From Paraburkholderia agricolaris (GTDB lineage Bacteria > Pseudomonadota > Gammaproteobacteria > Burkholderiales > Burkholderiaceae): a DNA stretch of 64,000 nucleotides. The notes under the pieces are model-generated. The model saw only the letters and a program-made list of their open reading frames with translations, searched no databases and had not been told where the DNA came from. Position 1 is the first letter of the stretch, and each line of letters begins with the position of its first letter. Both the position numbers and the translations under genes were made by a program. Of this stretch, positions 44,542 through 54,540 are shown piece by piece. The DNA lies in assembly GCF_009455635.1 (NCBI RefSeq), contig NZ_QPER01000002.1, positions 1,922,001 to 1,986,000 on the forward strand, in the 5' to 3' direction.

Positions 44542-44713
44542 TTGCCTGTCTCCATGTTCTGTGAGCGGCGCGCCCGATTCGATGTGGCGCGCCGTTCAAC
44601 GAGCGTAGCGCCCGCTGAAACAAAGGACATGTACCGAACGCGACACGGGTTTGGCTGGAACCGACACGCCGGGCGCAACCCGTGCGCGCGCTGATGCAAC
44701 CCGTTTTTTATTG

Positions 44714-44743
44714 ATTGACCGTTCAATATAAAAAAACTAACAT
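44714..44743 (+). promoter_or_regulatory. BetI-type operator over the betIBA promoter
   Basis: ATTGACCGTTCAAT (44714-44727) is a perfect dyad (ATTGA-CCGT-TCAAT) close to the BetI site of enterobacteria. A promoter TTGACC (44716-44721), 16 bp, TAACAT (44738-44743) overlaps it, so BetI would block polymerase in the absence of choline. Predicted start of transcription is near 44750. Confidence 0.8.
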
Positions 44744-44794
44744 GCCCCAATCGAATACCTGGGTGGGCTGCCTGCGCCCGCCGCCTCCAGCACC

Positions 44795-45382
44795 ATGCCC
44801 AAACTCGGAATGCGCGAAATCCGCCGCGCTCAACTGATCGACGCCACCCTGCTGACCATCGACCAAACCGGTCTGGCCGGCGCCACGCTCGCGTCGGTTG
44901 CGCAGCGCGCGAGCATTTCCACCGGCATCGTCAGCCATTACTTCGGCGACAAGGACGGCTTGCTCGAAGCCACCATGCGCCATGTGCTGCGCGATCTGTG
45001 GCAAGCCACGTCGAGGCGGCGCAGTGCGGCAAAGGCGGATCCCCGCTCGAAACTGCGCGCGGTCGTTGCGGCGAATTTCGACGCCGAACAGACCAGCGGC
45101 CCGGTCATGAAAACCTGGCTCGCGTTCTGGTCCGAGAGCATGCACAAGCCGCACTTGCGGCGGCTTCAATACGTGAACACCCGGCGCCTGAATTCGAACC
45201 TGTGCGCGGACTTTTCCAAGGCGTTGCCCCGTCCGGCGGCGCGCCGCGCGGCAAGCGGCCTCGCGGCGCTGATCGACGGGCTATGGCTGCGCGGCGCGTT
45301 GTCCGGCGAGCCCTTCGATACAAAGGCCGCGCTGCGCGTGGCAAACGACTACATCGATCTGCTGCTGGAAGCACGCGACTAG
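44795..45382 (+). CDS. betI: TetR-family choline-responsive repressor BetI
   Basis: 195 residues. [20 protein letters not shown] is the BetI N-terminus, followed by a TetR helix-turn-helix ([20 protein letters not shown], residues about 28-48) and the ligand domain with [18 protein letters not shown]. It represses betIBA and is released by choline. The operator at 44714-44727 lies about 68 bp upstream. First gene of betIBA, 42 bp before betB. Confidence 0.95.
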   Translation: MPKLGMREIRRAQLIDATLLTIDQTGLAGATLASVAQRASISTGIVSHYFGDKDGLLEATMRHVLRDLWQATSRRRSAAKADPRSKLRAVVAANFDAEQTSGPVMKTWLAFWSESMHKPHLRRLQYVNTRRLNSNLCADFSKALPRPAARRAASGLAALIDGLWLRGALSGEPFDTKAALRVANDYIDLLLEARD

Positions 45383-45424
45383 CACACGTCCAGAGCGGCG
45401 ACATTTTCAGAAAAGGAGCAAGTC

Positions 45425-46894
45425 ATGGCGGTATTCGCAACGCAACGTCTTTACATAGGCGGCGGCTACGTCGACGCGACCGGTGGCGAAACTTTCGATA
45501 CGGTCGACCCCGCCACCGGCGAAACGCTCGCGACCGTGCAACAGGCCTCGGCAGCCGACGTGGATCGCGCCGTGCAATCCGCGCGTGCCGGTCAACGCGA
45601 ATGGGCCGCGCTCACGGCAATGCAGCGTTCGCGCATTCTGCGCCGCGCGGTCGAACTGCTGCGCGAGCGCAACGACGAACTCGCCATGCTCGAAACTCGC
45701 GACACCGGCAAGGCGATCGCGGAGACCCTGGCGGTCGATATCGTCACCGGCGCGGACGTGATCGAGTACTACGCGGGCCTGGCTACCGCGATCGAAGGCC
45801 AGCAGATTCCGTTGCGGCCGTCGTCGTTTGTTTATACGCGGCGTGAACCTTTGGGCGTATGCGCCGGCATCGGCGCATGGAATTACCCGATCCAGATCGC
45901 CTGCTGGAAATCGGCACCCGCGCTAGCGGCCGGCAACGCGATGATCTTCAAGCCGAGTGAGGTCACGCCGCTGTCCGCCTTGAAACTCGCCGAGATTTAT
46001 ACCGAGGCCGGCGTACCGGCCGGCGTCTTCAACGTCGTACAAGGCGACGGACGCGTGGGTGCGATGCTCGCCGCGCATCCCGACATCGAAAAGATCTCGT
46101 TCACCGGCGGCGTTGAAACCGGCAAGAAAGTGATGTCGCTGGCAGGCGCCTCGTCGCTCAAAGAGGTGACGATGGAACTGGGCGGCAAATCCCCCCTGCT
46201 GGTCTTCGACGACGCCAACCTCGAACGCGCCGCCGACATCGCAATGAGCGCCAACTTTTTCAGCTCCGGTCAGGTGTGTACCAACGGCACACGTGTCTTC
46301 GTGCAGCGCAGCGTGCTGGAACGGTTCGAAGCGCTGGTGCTGGAGCGCGTCAAGCGGATTCGCGTCGGCGCGCCCACTGACGCCGATACCAACTTCGGTC
46401 CGTTGGTCAGCGCCGCGCAATTGCAGAAAGTGCTGGGCTACATCGAAAGCGGCGTACAGGAAGGCGCGCGGCTGCTTGCCGGCGGCAAGCGGCTCACACA
46501 AGGCCATTTCGGCAACGGCCAGTATGTCGAGCCGACGGTGTTCACCGGCTGCCATGACGAGATGCGGATCGTGCGTGAAGAAATCTTCGGCCCCGTTATG
46601 AGCATTCTCGTTTTCGACGACGAAGACGAAGCGATCTCGCGAGCGAACCACACCGCTTACGGTCTTGCCGCGGGCGTCGTCACCGAGAACCTGGCGCGCG
46701 CGCATCGCGTGATTCATCGTCTCGAAGCGGGTATCTGCTGGATCAATACGTGGGGCGAGTCGCCGGCGGAAATGCCGGCGGGCGGCTACAAGCAGTCGGG
46801 CGTGGGCCGTGAGAACGGCATCACCACGCTCGAACACTACACGCGCACCAAGTCCGTGCAGGTCGAACTCGGCCCGTATCAACCGGTGTTCTAA
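45425..46894 (+). CDS. betB: Betaine-aldehyde dehydrogenase
   Basis: 489 residues. Aldehyde dehydrogenase signatures: [18 protein letters not shown] with the general-base Glu near residue 252, and [17 protein letters not shown] with the catalytic Cys near 286. [20 protein letters not shown] is the NAD-binding block. It oxidises betaine aldehyde to glycine betaine. AAGGAG ribosome site; its stop overlaps the ribosome site of betA. Confidence 0.96.
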   Translation: MAVFATQRLYIGGGYVDATGGETFDTVDPATGETLATVQQASAADVDRAVQSARAGQREWAALTAMQRSRILRRAVELLRERNDELAMLETRDTGKAIAETLAVDIVTGADVIEYYAGLATAIEGQQIPLRPSSFVYTRREPLGVCAGIGAWNYPIQIACWKSAPALAAGNAMIFKPSEVTPLSALKLAEIYTEAGVPAGVFNVVQGDGRVGAMLAAHPDIEKISFTGGVETGKKVMSLAGASSLKEVTMELGGKSPLLVFDDANLERAADIAMSANFFSSGQVCTNGTRVFVQRSVLERFEALVLERVKRIRVGAPTDADTNFGPLVSAAQLQKVLGYIESGVQEGARLLAGGKRLTQGHFGNGQYVEPTVFTGCHDEMRIVREEIFGPVMSILVFDDEDEAISRANHTAYGLAAGVVTENLARAHRVIHRLEAGICWINTWGESPAEMPAGGYKQSGVGRENGITTLEHYTRTKSVQVELGPYQPVF

Positions 46895-46906
46895 GGAGAG
46901 GTGGCA

Positions 46907-48592
46907 ATGGCTTCGAACGAATACGACTACATCATCGTCGGCGCAGGGTCGGCGGGCAACGTGCTCGCCTCGCGGCTGACCGAAGACGCGGACGTGACCG
47001 TGCTGCTGCTCGAAGCAGGCGGCCCCGACTACCGTTTCGATTTTCGCACGCAGATGCCCGCGGCCCTCGCCTATCCGTTGCAGGGCCGGCGCTATAACTG
47101 GGCGTACGAAACCGATCCCGAGCCGCATATGAACAACCGGCGCATGGAGTGCGGGCGCGGCAAGGGGCTCGGCGGTTCGTCGCTGATCAACGGCATGTGC
47201 TATATCCGCGGCAATGCGCTCGATTACGACAACTGGGCAGCACGCCCCGGACTGGAAAACTGGACCTATCTGGATTGTCTGCCGTATTTCCGCAAAGCCG
47301 AGACGCGCGATGTCGGCGCAAACGCGTATCACGGCGGCGACGGCCCGGTCCATGTGACGACCAGCAAGCCGGGCAATAATCCCTTGTTCGCCGCGATGGT
47401 CGAAGCCGGCGTGCAGGCGGGTTTCCCGCGTACCGACGACCTCAACGGCTATCAGCAGGAGGGCTTCGGCCCGATGGATCGCACGGTTACGGCGAACGGC
47501 AGACGCGCCAGCACCGCGCGCGGCTATCTGGATCGCGCGAAGACCCGTCCGAATCTGACCATCGTGACGCATGCCATGACCGATCGCGTGCTGTTCTCGG
47601 GCAAGCGTGCGATTGGCGTAGCGTATCTGCATCATGGCAATGCCGTCACTGCGCACGCACGCCGCGAGGTGCTGGTATGCAGCGGCGCGATCGCTTCGCC
47701 GCAATTGCTGCAACGCTCAGGCGTTGGCCGCTCGACGTGGCTGCGCGAACTCGACGTGCCGCTGGTGCACGATCTGCCTGGCGTCGGCGAAAATCTGCAA
47801 GATCATCTGGAGATGTACATCCAGTACGAATGCAAGGAACCGGTCTCGCTATATCCCGCGTTGCAATGGTGGAATCAGCCCGCCATCGGTCTTGAATGGA
47901 TGCTTAACGGCACGGGTATCGGCGCGAGCAATCAGTTCGAAGCAGGCGGCTTCATCCGTACCCGCGACGACGATTTGTGGCCGAACATCCAGTATCACTT
48001 CCTGCCTGTGGCGATCAACTACAACGGTTCGAACGCCATCAGGATGCACGGCTTCCAGGCGCATGTCGGTTCGATGCGCTCGCCAAGCCGTGGCCGCGTG
48101 AAGCTCAAATCGCGTGATCCTGCCGCGCATCCGAGTATTCTGTTCAATTACATGGCCGATCCGCTCGACTGGCGTGAATTCCGCGACGGCATCCGCATTA
48201 CGCGCGAAATCATGCGGCAGCCGGCGCTCGATCGTTACCGCGGCCGCGAGCTGAATCCGGGCGCGGAGCTGACCACCGACGAGCAACTCGACACGTTTGT
48301 GCGGATGCGGGCGGAGACGGCATTTCATCCGTCGTGCTCGTGCAAGATGGGTTATGACGATATGGCCGTGGTGGATAGCGAGGGCCGCGTGCACGGCATG
48401 CAAGCGCTGCGCGTCGTCGACGCGTCGATCATGCCGCAGATCACAACCGGCAATCTGAACGCGCCGACGATCATGCTGGCGGAGAAGATCGCCGACCGGA
48501 TTCGCGGACGGGATGCGCTAGCGCGGGTGGAGACGCCGTACTTCGTGGCTCGCGGCGTGGCGTCGAGAAAACGCGAAGCTGCGGTGGTTTAG
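46907..48592 (+). CDS. betA: Choline dehydrogenase
   Basis: About 561 residues from ATG 46907, placed 8 bases after AAGGAG; a GTG at 46901 is less well spaced. GMC oxidoreductase: FAD motif [17 protein letters not shown] at the N-terminus, [19 protein letters not shown] (about 80) and the active-site His region [10 protein letters not shown] (about 470) with [15 protein letters not shown] at the end. It oxidises choline to betaine aldehyde, donating electrons to the respiratory chain. Ends 19 bp from the stop of the convergent MFS gene, with no terminator between. Confidence 0.96.
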   Translation: MASNEYDYIIVGAGSAGNVLASRLTEDADVTVLLLEAGGPDYRFDFRTQMPAALAYPLQGRRYNWAYETDPEPHMNNRRMECGRGKGLGGSSLINGMCYIRGNALDYDNWAARPGLENWTYLDCLPYFRKAETRDVGANAYHGGDGPVHVTTSKPGNNPLFAAMVEAGVQAGFPRTDDLNGYQQEGFGPMDRTVTANGRRASTARGYLDRAKTRPNLTIVTHAMTDRVLFSGKRAIGVAYLHHGNAVTAHARREVLVCSGAIASPQLLQRSGVGRSTWLRELDVPLVHDLPGVGENLQDHLEMYIQYECKEPVSLYPALQWWNQPAIGLEWMLNGTGIGASNQFEAGGFIRTRDDDLWPNIQYHFLPVAINYNGSNAIRMHGFQAHVGSMRSPSRGRVKLKSRDPAAHPSILFNYMADPLDWREFRDGIRITREIMRQPALDRYRGRELNPGAELTTDEQLDTFVRMRAETAFHPSCSCKMGYDDMAVVDSEGRVHGMQALRVVDASIMPQITTGNLNAPTIMLAEKIADRIRGRDALARVETPYFVARGVASRKREAAVV

Positions 48593-48611
48593 TCCCCGCC
48601 AGGACAATCAA

Positions 48612-50030
48612 TCACTCGCGCGCAGGACTCAACATCCCCTGCGCGTCCGCCTCTTCGGCTTCGGACACCAGCGTCTCCAGCGCCAGCCCACGCGTCTCGA
48701 TGCCCATGATCCACACTGCCGCCGCGGCGATCACGAAGCACATCGCGCCAAGCGAGAACACGCCACCTTGCCCGAACATCGGCAGCACCACGCCGACTAC
48801 ATAAGGGCCGATCAGCGACCCCACGCGACCAATCGCCGATGCAAAGCCTGAACCTGTCGCCCGCGCGCCCGTGCCATAAAGCTCCGGCGTATAGGTGTAA
48901 AGGACTGCCCACATCGCAAACATAAAAAACTGCATCGCAAGACCGGCACAGATCAGCAAGGTCGGCGTTTGCGCGTGCAGCGCGGTTTGTCCATAGACGT
49001 AGGCCATCACCGCGCTGCCGGCCAGCGACGCGATACAGGTCGGCTTCCTTCCCCAGCGTTCGACCAGCCACGCCGCGCAGATGAAGCCGGGAATCCCGCC
49101 GAGCGAAATCAGCACCGTATACAGCACCGACTTCGTCACTGCAAAGCCTGCCTGTTGCATCAAGGCGCCGAGCCACGACGTGAGCCCATAAAATCCGAGT
49201 AATGCGAAAAACCATAGCGTCCACACCATGATCGTGCGGCGCCGGTAGGCCGCGCTCCAGATCTCGCGGAACGCGCTCGTGCCCTTCGCGGCCGGCGGTT
49301 CCTGCAACATCACCGGCGCGCGCAACTGGCTCAGGCCGGCCGCTTTCATGACCTTTACTTCAACCTCGGCGAGGATCTTGTCCGCTTCGGCGAGGCGCCC
49401 GCGATGTTCGAGCCAGCGCGGCGATTCCGGCACGACGCGGCGCACGATCAGCACGAACACGGCGGGAATCGCCAGCAACGCGAACTCGGTACGCCAACCG
49501 AACGTCGGCAACACGAAATACGACACCACGCCCGCTGTGATGAAACCAAGCGGCCAGAAGCCATCCATCAGCGCGATCAGCCGGCCCCGCGAGATTGCCG
49601 GCACAAACTCGGACAACAGCGTCTGCGCAATGGGAAACTCCATGCCCATGCCAAAGCCCAGCAGCACGCGATAGAAAATCAGTGCCTCGACACTCTGCGC
49701 GGTCGAGCACAGATATGACGCCAGCCCCCACAGCACCATGCTCCACTGAAACACCGGACGCCGGCCGAAGCGGTCGGCCAGCAATCCGGCGACGGCCGCG
49801 CCGATCACCATGCCGAAGAAGCTCGCACTCGCAACCAGCCCTGTCGTCGCACTCGACAAATGGAATTCGCTTTTGATCGAGCCGAGCACGAAGGTCATCG
49901 TGCCGAGATCGACGGAGTCGAAAAAGAATGCGATCGCGATGATGATGAAGATGGTCCGGTGATATCCGGAGAACGGCAGTCGCTCGAGTCTGGCGGCTGC
50001 GCTCGCGCGAGGCTGAAAAGCGGTAGACAT
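48612..50030 (-). CDS. MFS transporter, sugar/aromatic-acid porter type
   Basis: 472 residues, twelve spans. IAIAFFFDSVDLGTMTFVLG in span 1, LLADRFGRRPVFQW between spans 2 and 3, VPESPRWLEHRGRLAEADKIL after span 6, and LYTYTPELYGTGARATGSGF. Such proteins import organic acids or similar solutes by proton symport. It lies between betA and the sox operon, so a methylated amine or sarcosine is possible, but this is only from position. GAGGGG ribosome site. Confidence 0.87.
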   Translation of the reverse strand: MSTAFQPRASAAARLERLPFSGYHRTIFIIIAIAFFFDSVDLGTMTFVLGSIKSEFHLSSATTGLVASASFFGMVIGAAVAGLLADRFGRRPVFQWSMVLWGLASYLCSTAQSVEALIFYRVLLGFGMGMEFPIAQTLLSEFVPAISRGRLIALMDGFWPLGFITAGVVSYFVLPTFGWRTEFALLAIPAVFVLIVRRVVPESPRWLEHRGRLAEADKILAEVEVKVMKAAGLSQLRAPVMLQEPPAAKGTSAFREIWSAAYRRRTIMVWTLWFFALLGFYGLTSWLGALMQQAGFAVTKSVLYTVLISLGGIPGFICAAWLVERWGRKPTCIASLAGSAVMAYVYGQTALHAQTPTLLICAGLAMQFFMFAMWAVLYTYTPELYGTGARATGSGFASAIGRVGSLIGPYVVGVVLPMFGQGGVFSLGAMCFVIAAAAVWIMGIETRGLALETLVSEAEEADAQGMLSPARE

Positions 50031-50153
50031 GTCATCCCCTCGTTGATGCGGCAGTTGCCGCGTGGACGTTCCGATCAGTGCATTTCAGTAGACGCCGACA
50101 TAATTCGGCCACATAGAAGAAATACGTCATCGGGATGGAACGGGGACGTCGTT

Positions 50154-50192
50154 CGCTCAATACGTCCGCTCAATACGTCCGCTCAATGCGTG
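50154..50192. repeat. Three tandem 13-bp repeats
   Basis: CGCTCAATACGTC occurs twice exactly (50154-50166, 50167-50179) and once with two changes (50180-50192). They are in the 192-bp gap between the sox operon end and the MFS start, about 125 bp upstream of that start. A minisatellite or direct-repeat operator; no function is known. Confidence 0.6.
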
Positions 50193-50222
50193 CGTTCAGG
50201 CACGGGGGTGCAGGCGCGCCCG

Positions 50223-50486
50223 CTACGGCCGAAGCCGTGCACGCGCTGCGCCGGCAATACGCGCGAGCACGTCCGCACTCAGGCGAGCGGCAATTTTCTC
50301 GACGTATTCGTGATGCCGCGACTGTAGCGGCGCACCCAGTTGCTGCGCGAGGAGATAACGGATCAAGGCGATGCGCCGGTGCCGCAACTCGATACTCTGA
50401 TCGAGCAGCGCGAGTGCGGCGTGGGCATCGCCCTGTTGACACGCGCGCTCGGTGAGACGCGCGGTGGCTAGACGTGTCGACGTCAT
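50223..50486 (-). CDS. Small protein of unknown function after soxG
   Basis: 87 residues, rich in Arg, Ala and Leu, predicted all-helical (ALALLDQSIELRHRRIALIR, then HHEYVEKIAARLSADVLARI). Not a family I recognise. It is in the same direction as soxG, 60 bp downstream, and codon use looks like that of the neighbours, with a pronounced G/C third position. A fusion-free small gene of the sox operon is the most likely reading, though chance cannot be fully excluded. Confidence 0.55.
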   Translation of the reverse strand: MTSTRLATARLTERACQQGDAHAALALLDQSIELRHRRIALIRYLLAQQLGAPLQSRHHEYVEKIAARLSADVLARIAGAARARLRP

Positions 50487-50546
50487 GTCAGTCGGTGTCC
50501 GGAAGAACCGCGAACGGTGCCCTGATAAGACACCGTTCGCCGCACA

Positions 50547-51203
50547 TCACGACATGAGCGGCTCAGCCGCGTCGAGCATCATCTTGACGAAATAGTCCGC
50601 GAAGCTGCGGCGCACAACGATATCGAAGCTGTCGGCGCCGGTGGGCAACAGCGTCATCGAGGCCTTGAAATAGTGGCTCTGCGCGCACTGCCCTTCATCG
50701 AACAGTTTCGGGTGCAGATCGAGCGGACAACCGCGTGCCAGCACTTCACGCGTGCGCGTGCCGCTGATTTCGAGCACCGTATAGCCGCTGCCGATATCCA
50801 CCGCCGACGCGAACACGCCCGTGAATGCCGAGCCGAGCTTAGCCTGCAAGGGTGCGGTGCGGGTTGCGTCGTGCGCTGTCGCCGAACGCACCAGCCATTC
50901 GTCCGGACCGAGCCACAGCATGTCGTAGCCATTGCCGCGCGCCAGGGTGTTCGCCTTCTCGGGCGGCCGGCAGCCGAGCACGCTTTCCACCGCGCTCACG
51001 AACGCCGCGTCGCGCGTGTCGCCACGCACACTCACCAGTTCCAGGAATGGCCGCTCATTCAGGCGGAACGCAGCCGACGCCGTTGCCTGATGCTTCTTCA
51101 GCAGCGCATCCACACCCACCAGCGGCGACTCCTGCCACACGCCCGTTTGCTCGCCGACAGCGCGGCTCACCGCCGACACCGTTCCTCTTGTTTCATTCCA
51201 CAT
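50547..51203 (-). CDS. soxG: Sarcosine oxidase gamma subunit
   Basis: About 218 residues from ATG 51203 (GAAGGAG site), overlapping soxA by 11 bp. LNERPFLELVSVRGDTRDAAFV, LWLGPDEWLVRS and DIGSGYTVLEISGTRTREVLARGCPLDLHPKLF (in parts) are characteristic of the gamma subunit, which is related to the T-protein fold. Part of the heterotetrameric SoxBDAG enzyme that oxidises sarcosine to glycine. A longer frame to 51299 exists but lies within soxA. Confidence 0.94.
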   Translation of the reverse strand: MWNETRGTVSAVSRAVGEQTGVWQESPLVGVDALLKKHQATASAAFRLNERPFLELVSVRGDTRDAAFVSAVESVLGCRPPEKANTLARGNGYDMLWLGPDEWLVRSATAHDATRTAPLQAKLGSAFTGVFASAVDIGSGYTVLEISGTRTREVLARGCPLDLHPKLFDEGQCAQSHYFKASMTLLPTGADSFDIVVRRSFADYFVKMMLDAAEPLMS

Positions 51204-54195
51204 GTTGACGTGCTCCTTCGCTGTCGTAGAACACCGAGCTGGTGATTCTGGCTGCAATCTGCTTGCCGCTGGCGAGCGGGATCGTGACCGTTTCGCCAAT
51301 CTTGTCGAGACCGCCCTTCACCACGGCCATGGCAATCGAGCGCTTCAGAATCGGGCTGTAGTAGCTCGACGTGACGTGGCCGAGCATCGGCGCGGTATCG
51401 CCCTGGAACGGACCGGCGACGATCTGCGAGCCCTCGGGAATCACGAACGAGGGATCGTCCGGGAGCAGCCCGACCAGTTGCTTGCGCCCCGCCTTTGCGG
51501 TGTCCGTTCGCGTCAATGAACGCTTGCCGAGAAAATCTTTCGACTTCGCGACCAGCCCACCCATTCCCACGTCATACGGCGTCATCGAACCGTCCGTGTC
51601 CTGGCCCACGATGATGTAGCCCTTCTCCGCACGCAGCACGTGCATGGTTTCCGTGCCATACGGCGTGATGTCGAACTCCGCGCCGGCAGCCATCAGCGCT
51701 TCCCACACCGCGCGGCCCACATTCGCGGGTACGTTCACTTCATAAGCCAGCTCGCCGGAGAAACTGATCCGCATGACGCGCGACGCCGCGCCCGCCACGG
51801 TACCTTCGCGATAGCTCATGAACGGAAAGGCCGCATTCGCGAAGTCGATGTCCTGGCACACCTTCTGCAAGACCTTGCGGCTGTTCGGACCGACCACGGC
51901 AAAAGTTGCCCAGTGATCCGTCACGGAAGCAAGCCGCACGCGCATGTCCGGCCACTCGGTTTGCAGCCAGCGTTCGAGCCACGTGAGCACGCGTGCCGCG
52001 CCGCCGGTGGTGGTGGTCATCATGTAGTGCTGGTCGGCGAGTCGCACGGTCACGCCGTCGTCGAAGATCATGCCGTTTTCGTCGAGCATCAGACCGTAGC
52101 GGCACTTGCCGACTTCCAGCTTGCTCCACGGATTCGTATAGACCCAATTCAACAGCTTGGCCGAATCGGGCCCCTGAATGTCGATCTTGCCGAGCGTCGA
52201 GGCGTCGAGAATCCCCACGCTTGTCCGTACCGCCAGCGATTCGCGCGCCACGGCGGCATGCATGTCCTCACCCGGTTTCGGGAAGTACCACGGGCGCTTC
52301 CAGTTGCCGACGTCCTCGAACGCCGCACCGTTCTCCACGTGCCATTCGTGTACTGCCGTCTTGCGTACCGGATCGAGAAACTCACCCAGTTCGCGGCCGG
52401 CGAATGTGCCGAACGTCACCGGCGTGTAATTCGGACGGAAGGTCGTCGTGCCGGTTTCGGGAATCGTCTTGCCGAGCGCCTGCGCGAGAATCGCCATGCC
52501 GTTGATATTGCCGAGCTTGCCCTGATCGGTACCGAAGCCCATCGCCGTGTAGCGCTTCACGTGTTCGACCGATTCGAAGCCTTCACGCGCAGCCAGAAAG
52601 ATATCGGCTGCCGAGACGTCGTTCTGAAAGTCGACGAACTGCTTCGGTCCGCGCGTTGCGAGCTCGCGGCCGCCGACGAGCCACAGCGGTTGCATCTTCG
52701 CTTCGGTAATCTCGGCGATCTGCACCGGATTCGGCCGCGCAACGATATGGCCCGCCGCACGCGCCGCCTCGACACCGGCGTCGACGGCAAAGCGGATGCC
52801 CTGTCCCAGTGTGAAGTCGCCGGCACATGCACCGACGCTCGTCTCCGCCTGCATCGCCTTGCCCGGCACGAAGCAGGCCTTGCCGTCATGCCAGTGCGCC
52901 TTGCCGCCCGACTGGGCGAACAGGTGCAGCACCGGGCTCCAGCCACCGGACATCGCCAGCAGATCGCAAGGCAGATCGCTCTGCTTCGCGCCAACCTGTC
53001 CGTTCGAATACGAGGCCACCTCGACCGAGGCGACCCGCAGCTTGCCGTGCGCCGCGGTCACGGCCACACCGTTCATCACCTTGACGCCATAGCGGCGCGC
53101 GAGCGCGGGCAACGAACCCTTCGATTCACCCGGACGCGGATCGACGACCGTCACCTGAGCGCCGGCCGCTTTCAGATCGAGCGCGCATTGATAACCGTCG
53201 TCGTTGTTCGTGAACACGACGGCATTGCGGCCCGGCAGTACCGCATAGCGATGCAGGTAGGTCGACACCGCCGAAGCCAGCATCACGCCCGGCAGATCGT
53301 TGTTGCCGAACACGATCGGCCGCTCATGCGCGCCGGTTGCGAGAATCACGCGTTTCGCGCGGATCTTCCACATCAGTTCGCGCGTGCCCTTTCTCTGCGA
53401 AACCGGCAGATGTTCCGTGAGCCGCTGCGTGACGGTGATGAGGTTGTGGTCCTGATAACCGAATGCCGTGCTGCGGCACAGGATTTTCACGTCGGGCATC
53501 TGCCGCAGTTCGTCCTCGATCTTGTGAACCCATTGCAGCGCCGGCTTGCCGTCGATCTCCGCGCGGCACGACAGCAGCGAGCCGCCGAGTTCCGGCTGAT
53601 CGTCGATCAGCGTCACGCGTGCGCCGGACAATGCCGCCGCATGCGCGGCCGCCAGACCCGTCGGGCCGCCGCCGACCACCAGCACGTCGCAATGCGCAAA
53701 GCACTTGTCGTAACGATCCGCATCGGTTTGCTCGGGCGCCTTGCCGAGGCCGGCCGCATCGCGGATCACTTCTTCGTACTTCGGCCAGAATTTGCGCGGC
53801 CACATGAAGGTCTTGTAGTAGAAGCCCGCCGGAATGAAGCGAGCGAACTTCTGGTTGATCGCCATGCGATCTTTCTCGATGCTCGGCTTCGCGTTCACGC
53901 TGGTCGCGACGAGTCCCTGATACAGCTCCACTTCGGTCGCACGCGCGTTCGGCACCGTATACGCGTCGGTTTCGAGCTGCACGATCGCATTCGGCTCTTC
54001 CACACCCGCCGTCACGATGCCGCGCGGCCGGTGATACTTCCAGCTGCGCGCCACGAAGTGTTCACCGTTCGCGAGCAGCGCGGAGGCGAGCGTGTCGCCC
54101 TGATAGCCCTGGTATTTGCGCCCGTTGAACGTGAAGTTCAGTACGATCGCGCGGTTGATGCGCCCGCCGCTGGGGAGTCGGTCTTGCTGGCTCAT
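51193..54195 (-). CDS. soxA: Sarcosine oxidase alpha subunit
   Basis: 1000 residues, full length. N-terminal ferredoxin-like domain (FTFNGRKYQGYQGDTLASALL), a NAD-binding part with DVLVVGGGPTGLAAAHAAAL (about residue 170), and a C-terminal glycine-cleavage T-protein-like domain that binds THF (about 600-1000, with SFSGELAYEVNVPANVGRAVWEAL, in parts). With SoxB it demethylates sarcosine, giving glycine, hydrogen peroxide and 5,10-methylene-THF. Overlaps soxD by 4 bp and soxG by 11 bp. Confidence 0.96.
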   Translation of the reverse strand: MSQQDRLPSGGRINRAIVLNFTFNGRKYQGYQGDTLASALLANGEHFVARSWKYHRPRGIVTAGVEEPNAIVQLETDAYTVPNARATEVELYQGLVATSVNAKPSIEKDRMAINQKFARFIPAGFYYKTFMWPRKFWPKYEEVIRDAAGLGKAPEQTDADRYDKCFAHCDVLVVGGGPTGLAAAHAAALSGARVTLIDDQPELGGSLLSCRAEIDGKPALQWVHKIEDELRQMPDVKILCRSTAFGYQDHNLITVTQRLTEHLPVSQRKGTRELMWKIRAKRVILATGAHERPIVFGNNDLPGVMLASAVSTYLHRYAVLPGRNAVVFTNNDDGYQCALDLKAAGAQVTVVDPRPGESKGSLPALARRYGVKVMNGVAVTAAHGKLRVASVEVASYSNGQVGAKQSDLPCDLLAMSGGWSPVLHLFAQSGGKAHWHDGKACFVPGKAMQAETSVGACAGDFTLGQGIRFAVDAGVEAARAAGHIVARPNPVQIAEITEAKMQPLWLVGGRELATRGPKQFVDFQNDVSAADIFLAAREGFESVEHVKRYTAMGFGTDQGKLGNINGMAILAQALGKTIPETGTTTFRPNYTPVTFGTFAGRELGEFLDPVRKTAVHEWHVENGAAFEDVGNWKRPWYFPKPGEDMHAAVARESLAVRTSVGILDASTLGKIDIQGPDSAKLLNWVYTNPWSKLEVGKCRYGLMLDENGMIFDDGVTVRLADQHYMMTTTTGGAARVLTWLERWLQTEWPDMRVRLASVTDHWATFAVVGPNSRKVLQKVCQDIDFANAAFPFMSYREGTVAGAASRVMRISFSGELAYEVNVPANVGRAVWEALMAAGAEFDITPYGTETMHVLRAEKGYIIVGQDTDGSMTPYDVGMGGLVAKSKDFLGKRSLTRTDTAKAGRKQLVGLLPDDPSFVIPEGSQIVAGPFQGDTAPMLGHVTSSYYSPILKRSIAMAVVKGGLDKIGETVTIPLASGKQIAARITSSVFYDSEGARQHVE

Positions 54196-54518
54196 GGTGC
54201 CTTGCCCTCGTTTGCCTTGCCTTGTGCGTTTGCCTCATTGACGTCCAGCGTGAGCAGCGGACGCTCGAAGGTCTCGTAGCCCTGAATCTCGTAGCTCACC
54301 GTGTCGCGCTGCGCCTTGAACCAGCGGCGGCATCCTTGCGCGTGCATCCATTGCTCGTGATGCACGCCGCGCGGATTCTTGCGCATGAACAGGTAGTCGC
54401 CCCATTCCTTGTCGGTGAGTTTTTCCGTATCGAGCGGACGGGCAATATCCGCTTCGCCGCCGCAAGAAAATTCGGTTTCGGCGCGCGGCCCGCACCATGG
54501 GCATTCGATCAGCAGCAT
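54192..54518 (-). CDS. soxD: Sarcosine oxidase delta subunit
   Basis: About 108 residues from ATG 54518 with GAGGAAA in front. Zinc ribbon ligands CPWCG and FSCGGEA at the N-terminus and HAQGCRRWF later, with DYLFMRKNPRGVHHEQWMH in the middle, all typical of SoxD. The zinc-binding subunit stabilises the complex. Lies between soxB (22 bp) and soxA (4-bp overlap). Confidence 0.95.
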   Translation of the reverse strand: MLLIECPWCGPRAETEFSCGGEADIARPLDTEKLTDKEWGDYLFMRKNPRGVHHEQWMHAQGCRRWFKAQRDTVSYEIQGYETFERPLLTLDVNEANAQGKANEGKAP

Positions 54519-54540
54519 CTGGTTTTCCTCGGCGTCAGCG

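Noticed and set aside
44567..44593. Two GGCGCGCC octamers upstream of fdhA as an operator
   Set aside because: Such octamers are common by chance at this GC content, and no further symmetry supports a site.
45923..47713. 596-codon open frame opposite betB and betA
   Set aside because: It spans two well-defined genes on the other strand and has no recognisable domain.
51640..54279. 879-codon open frame opposite soxA
   Set aside because: soxA is certain over its full length; the opposite frame shows no motif and a shadow-type composition.
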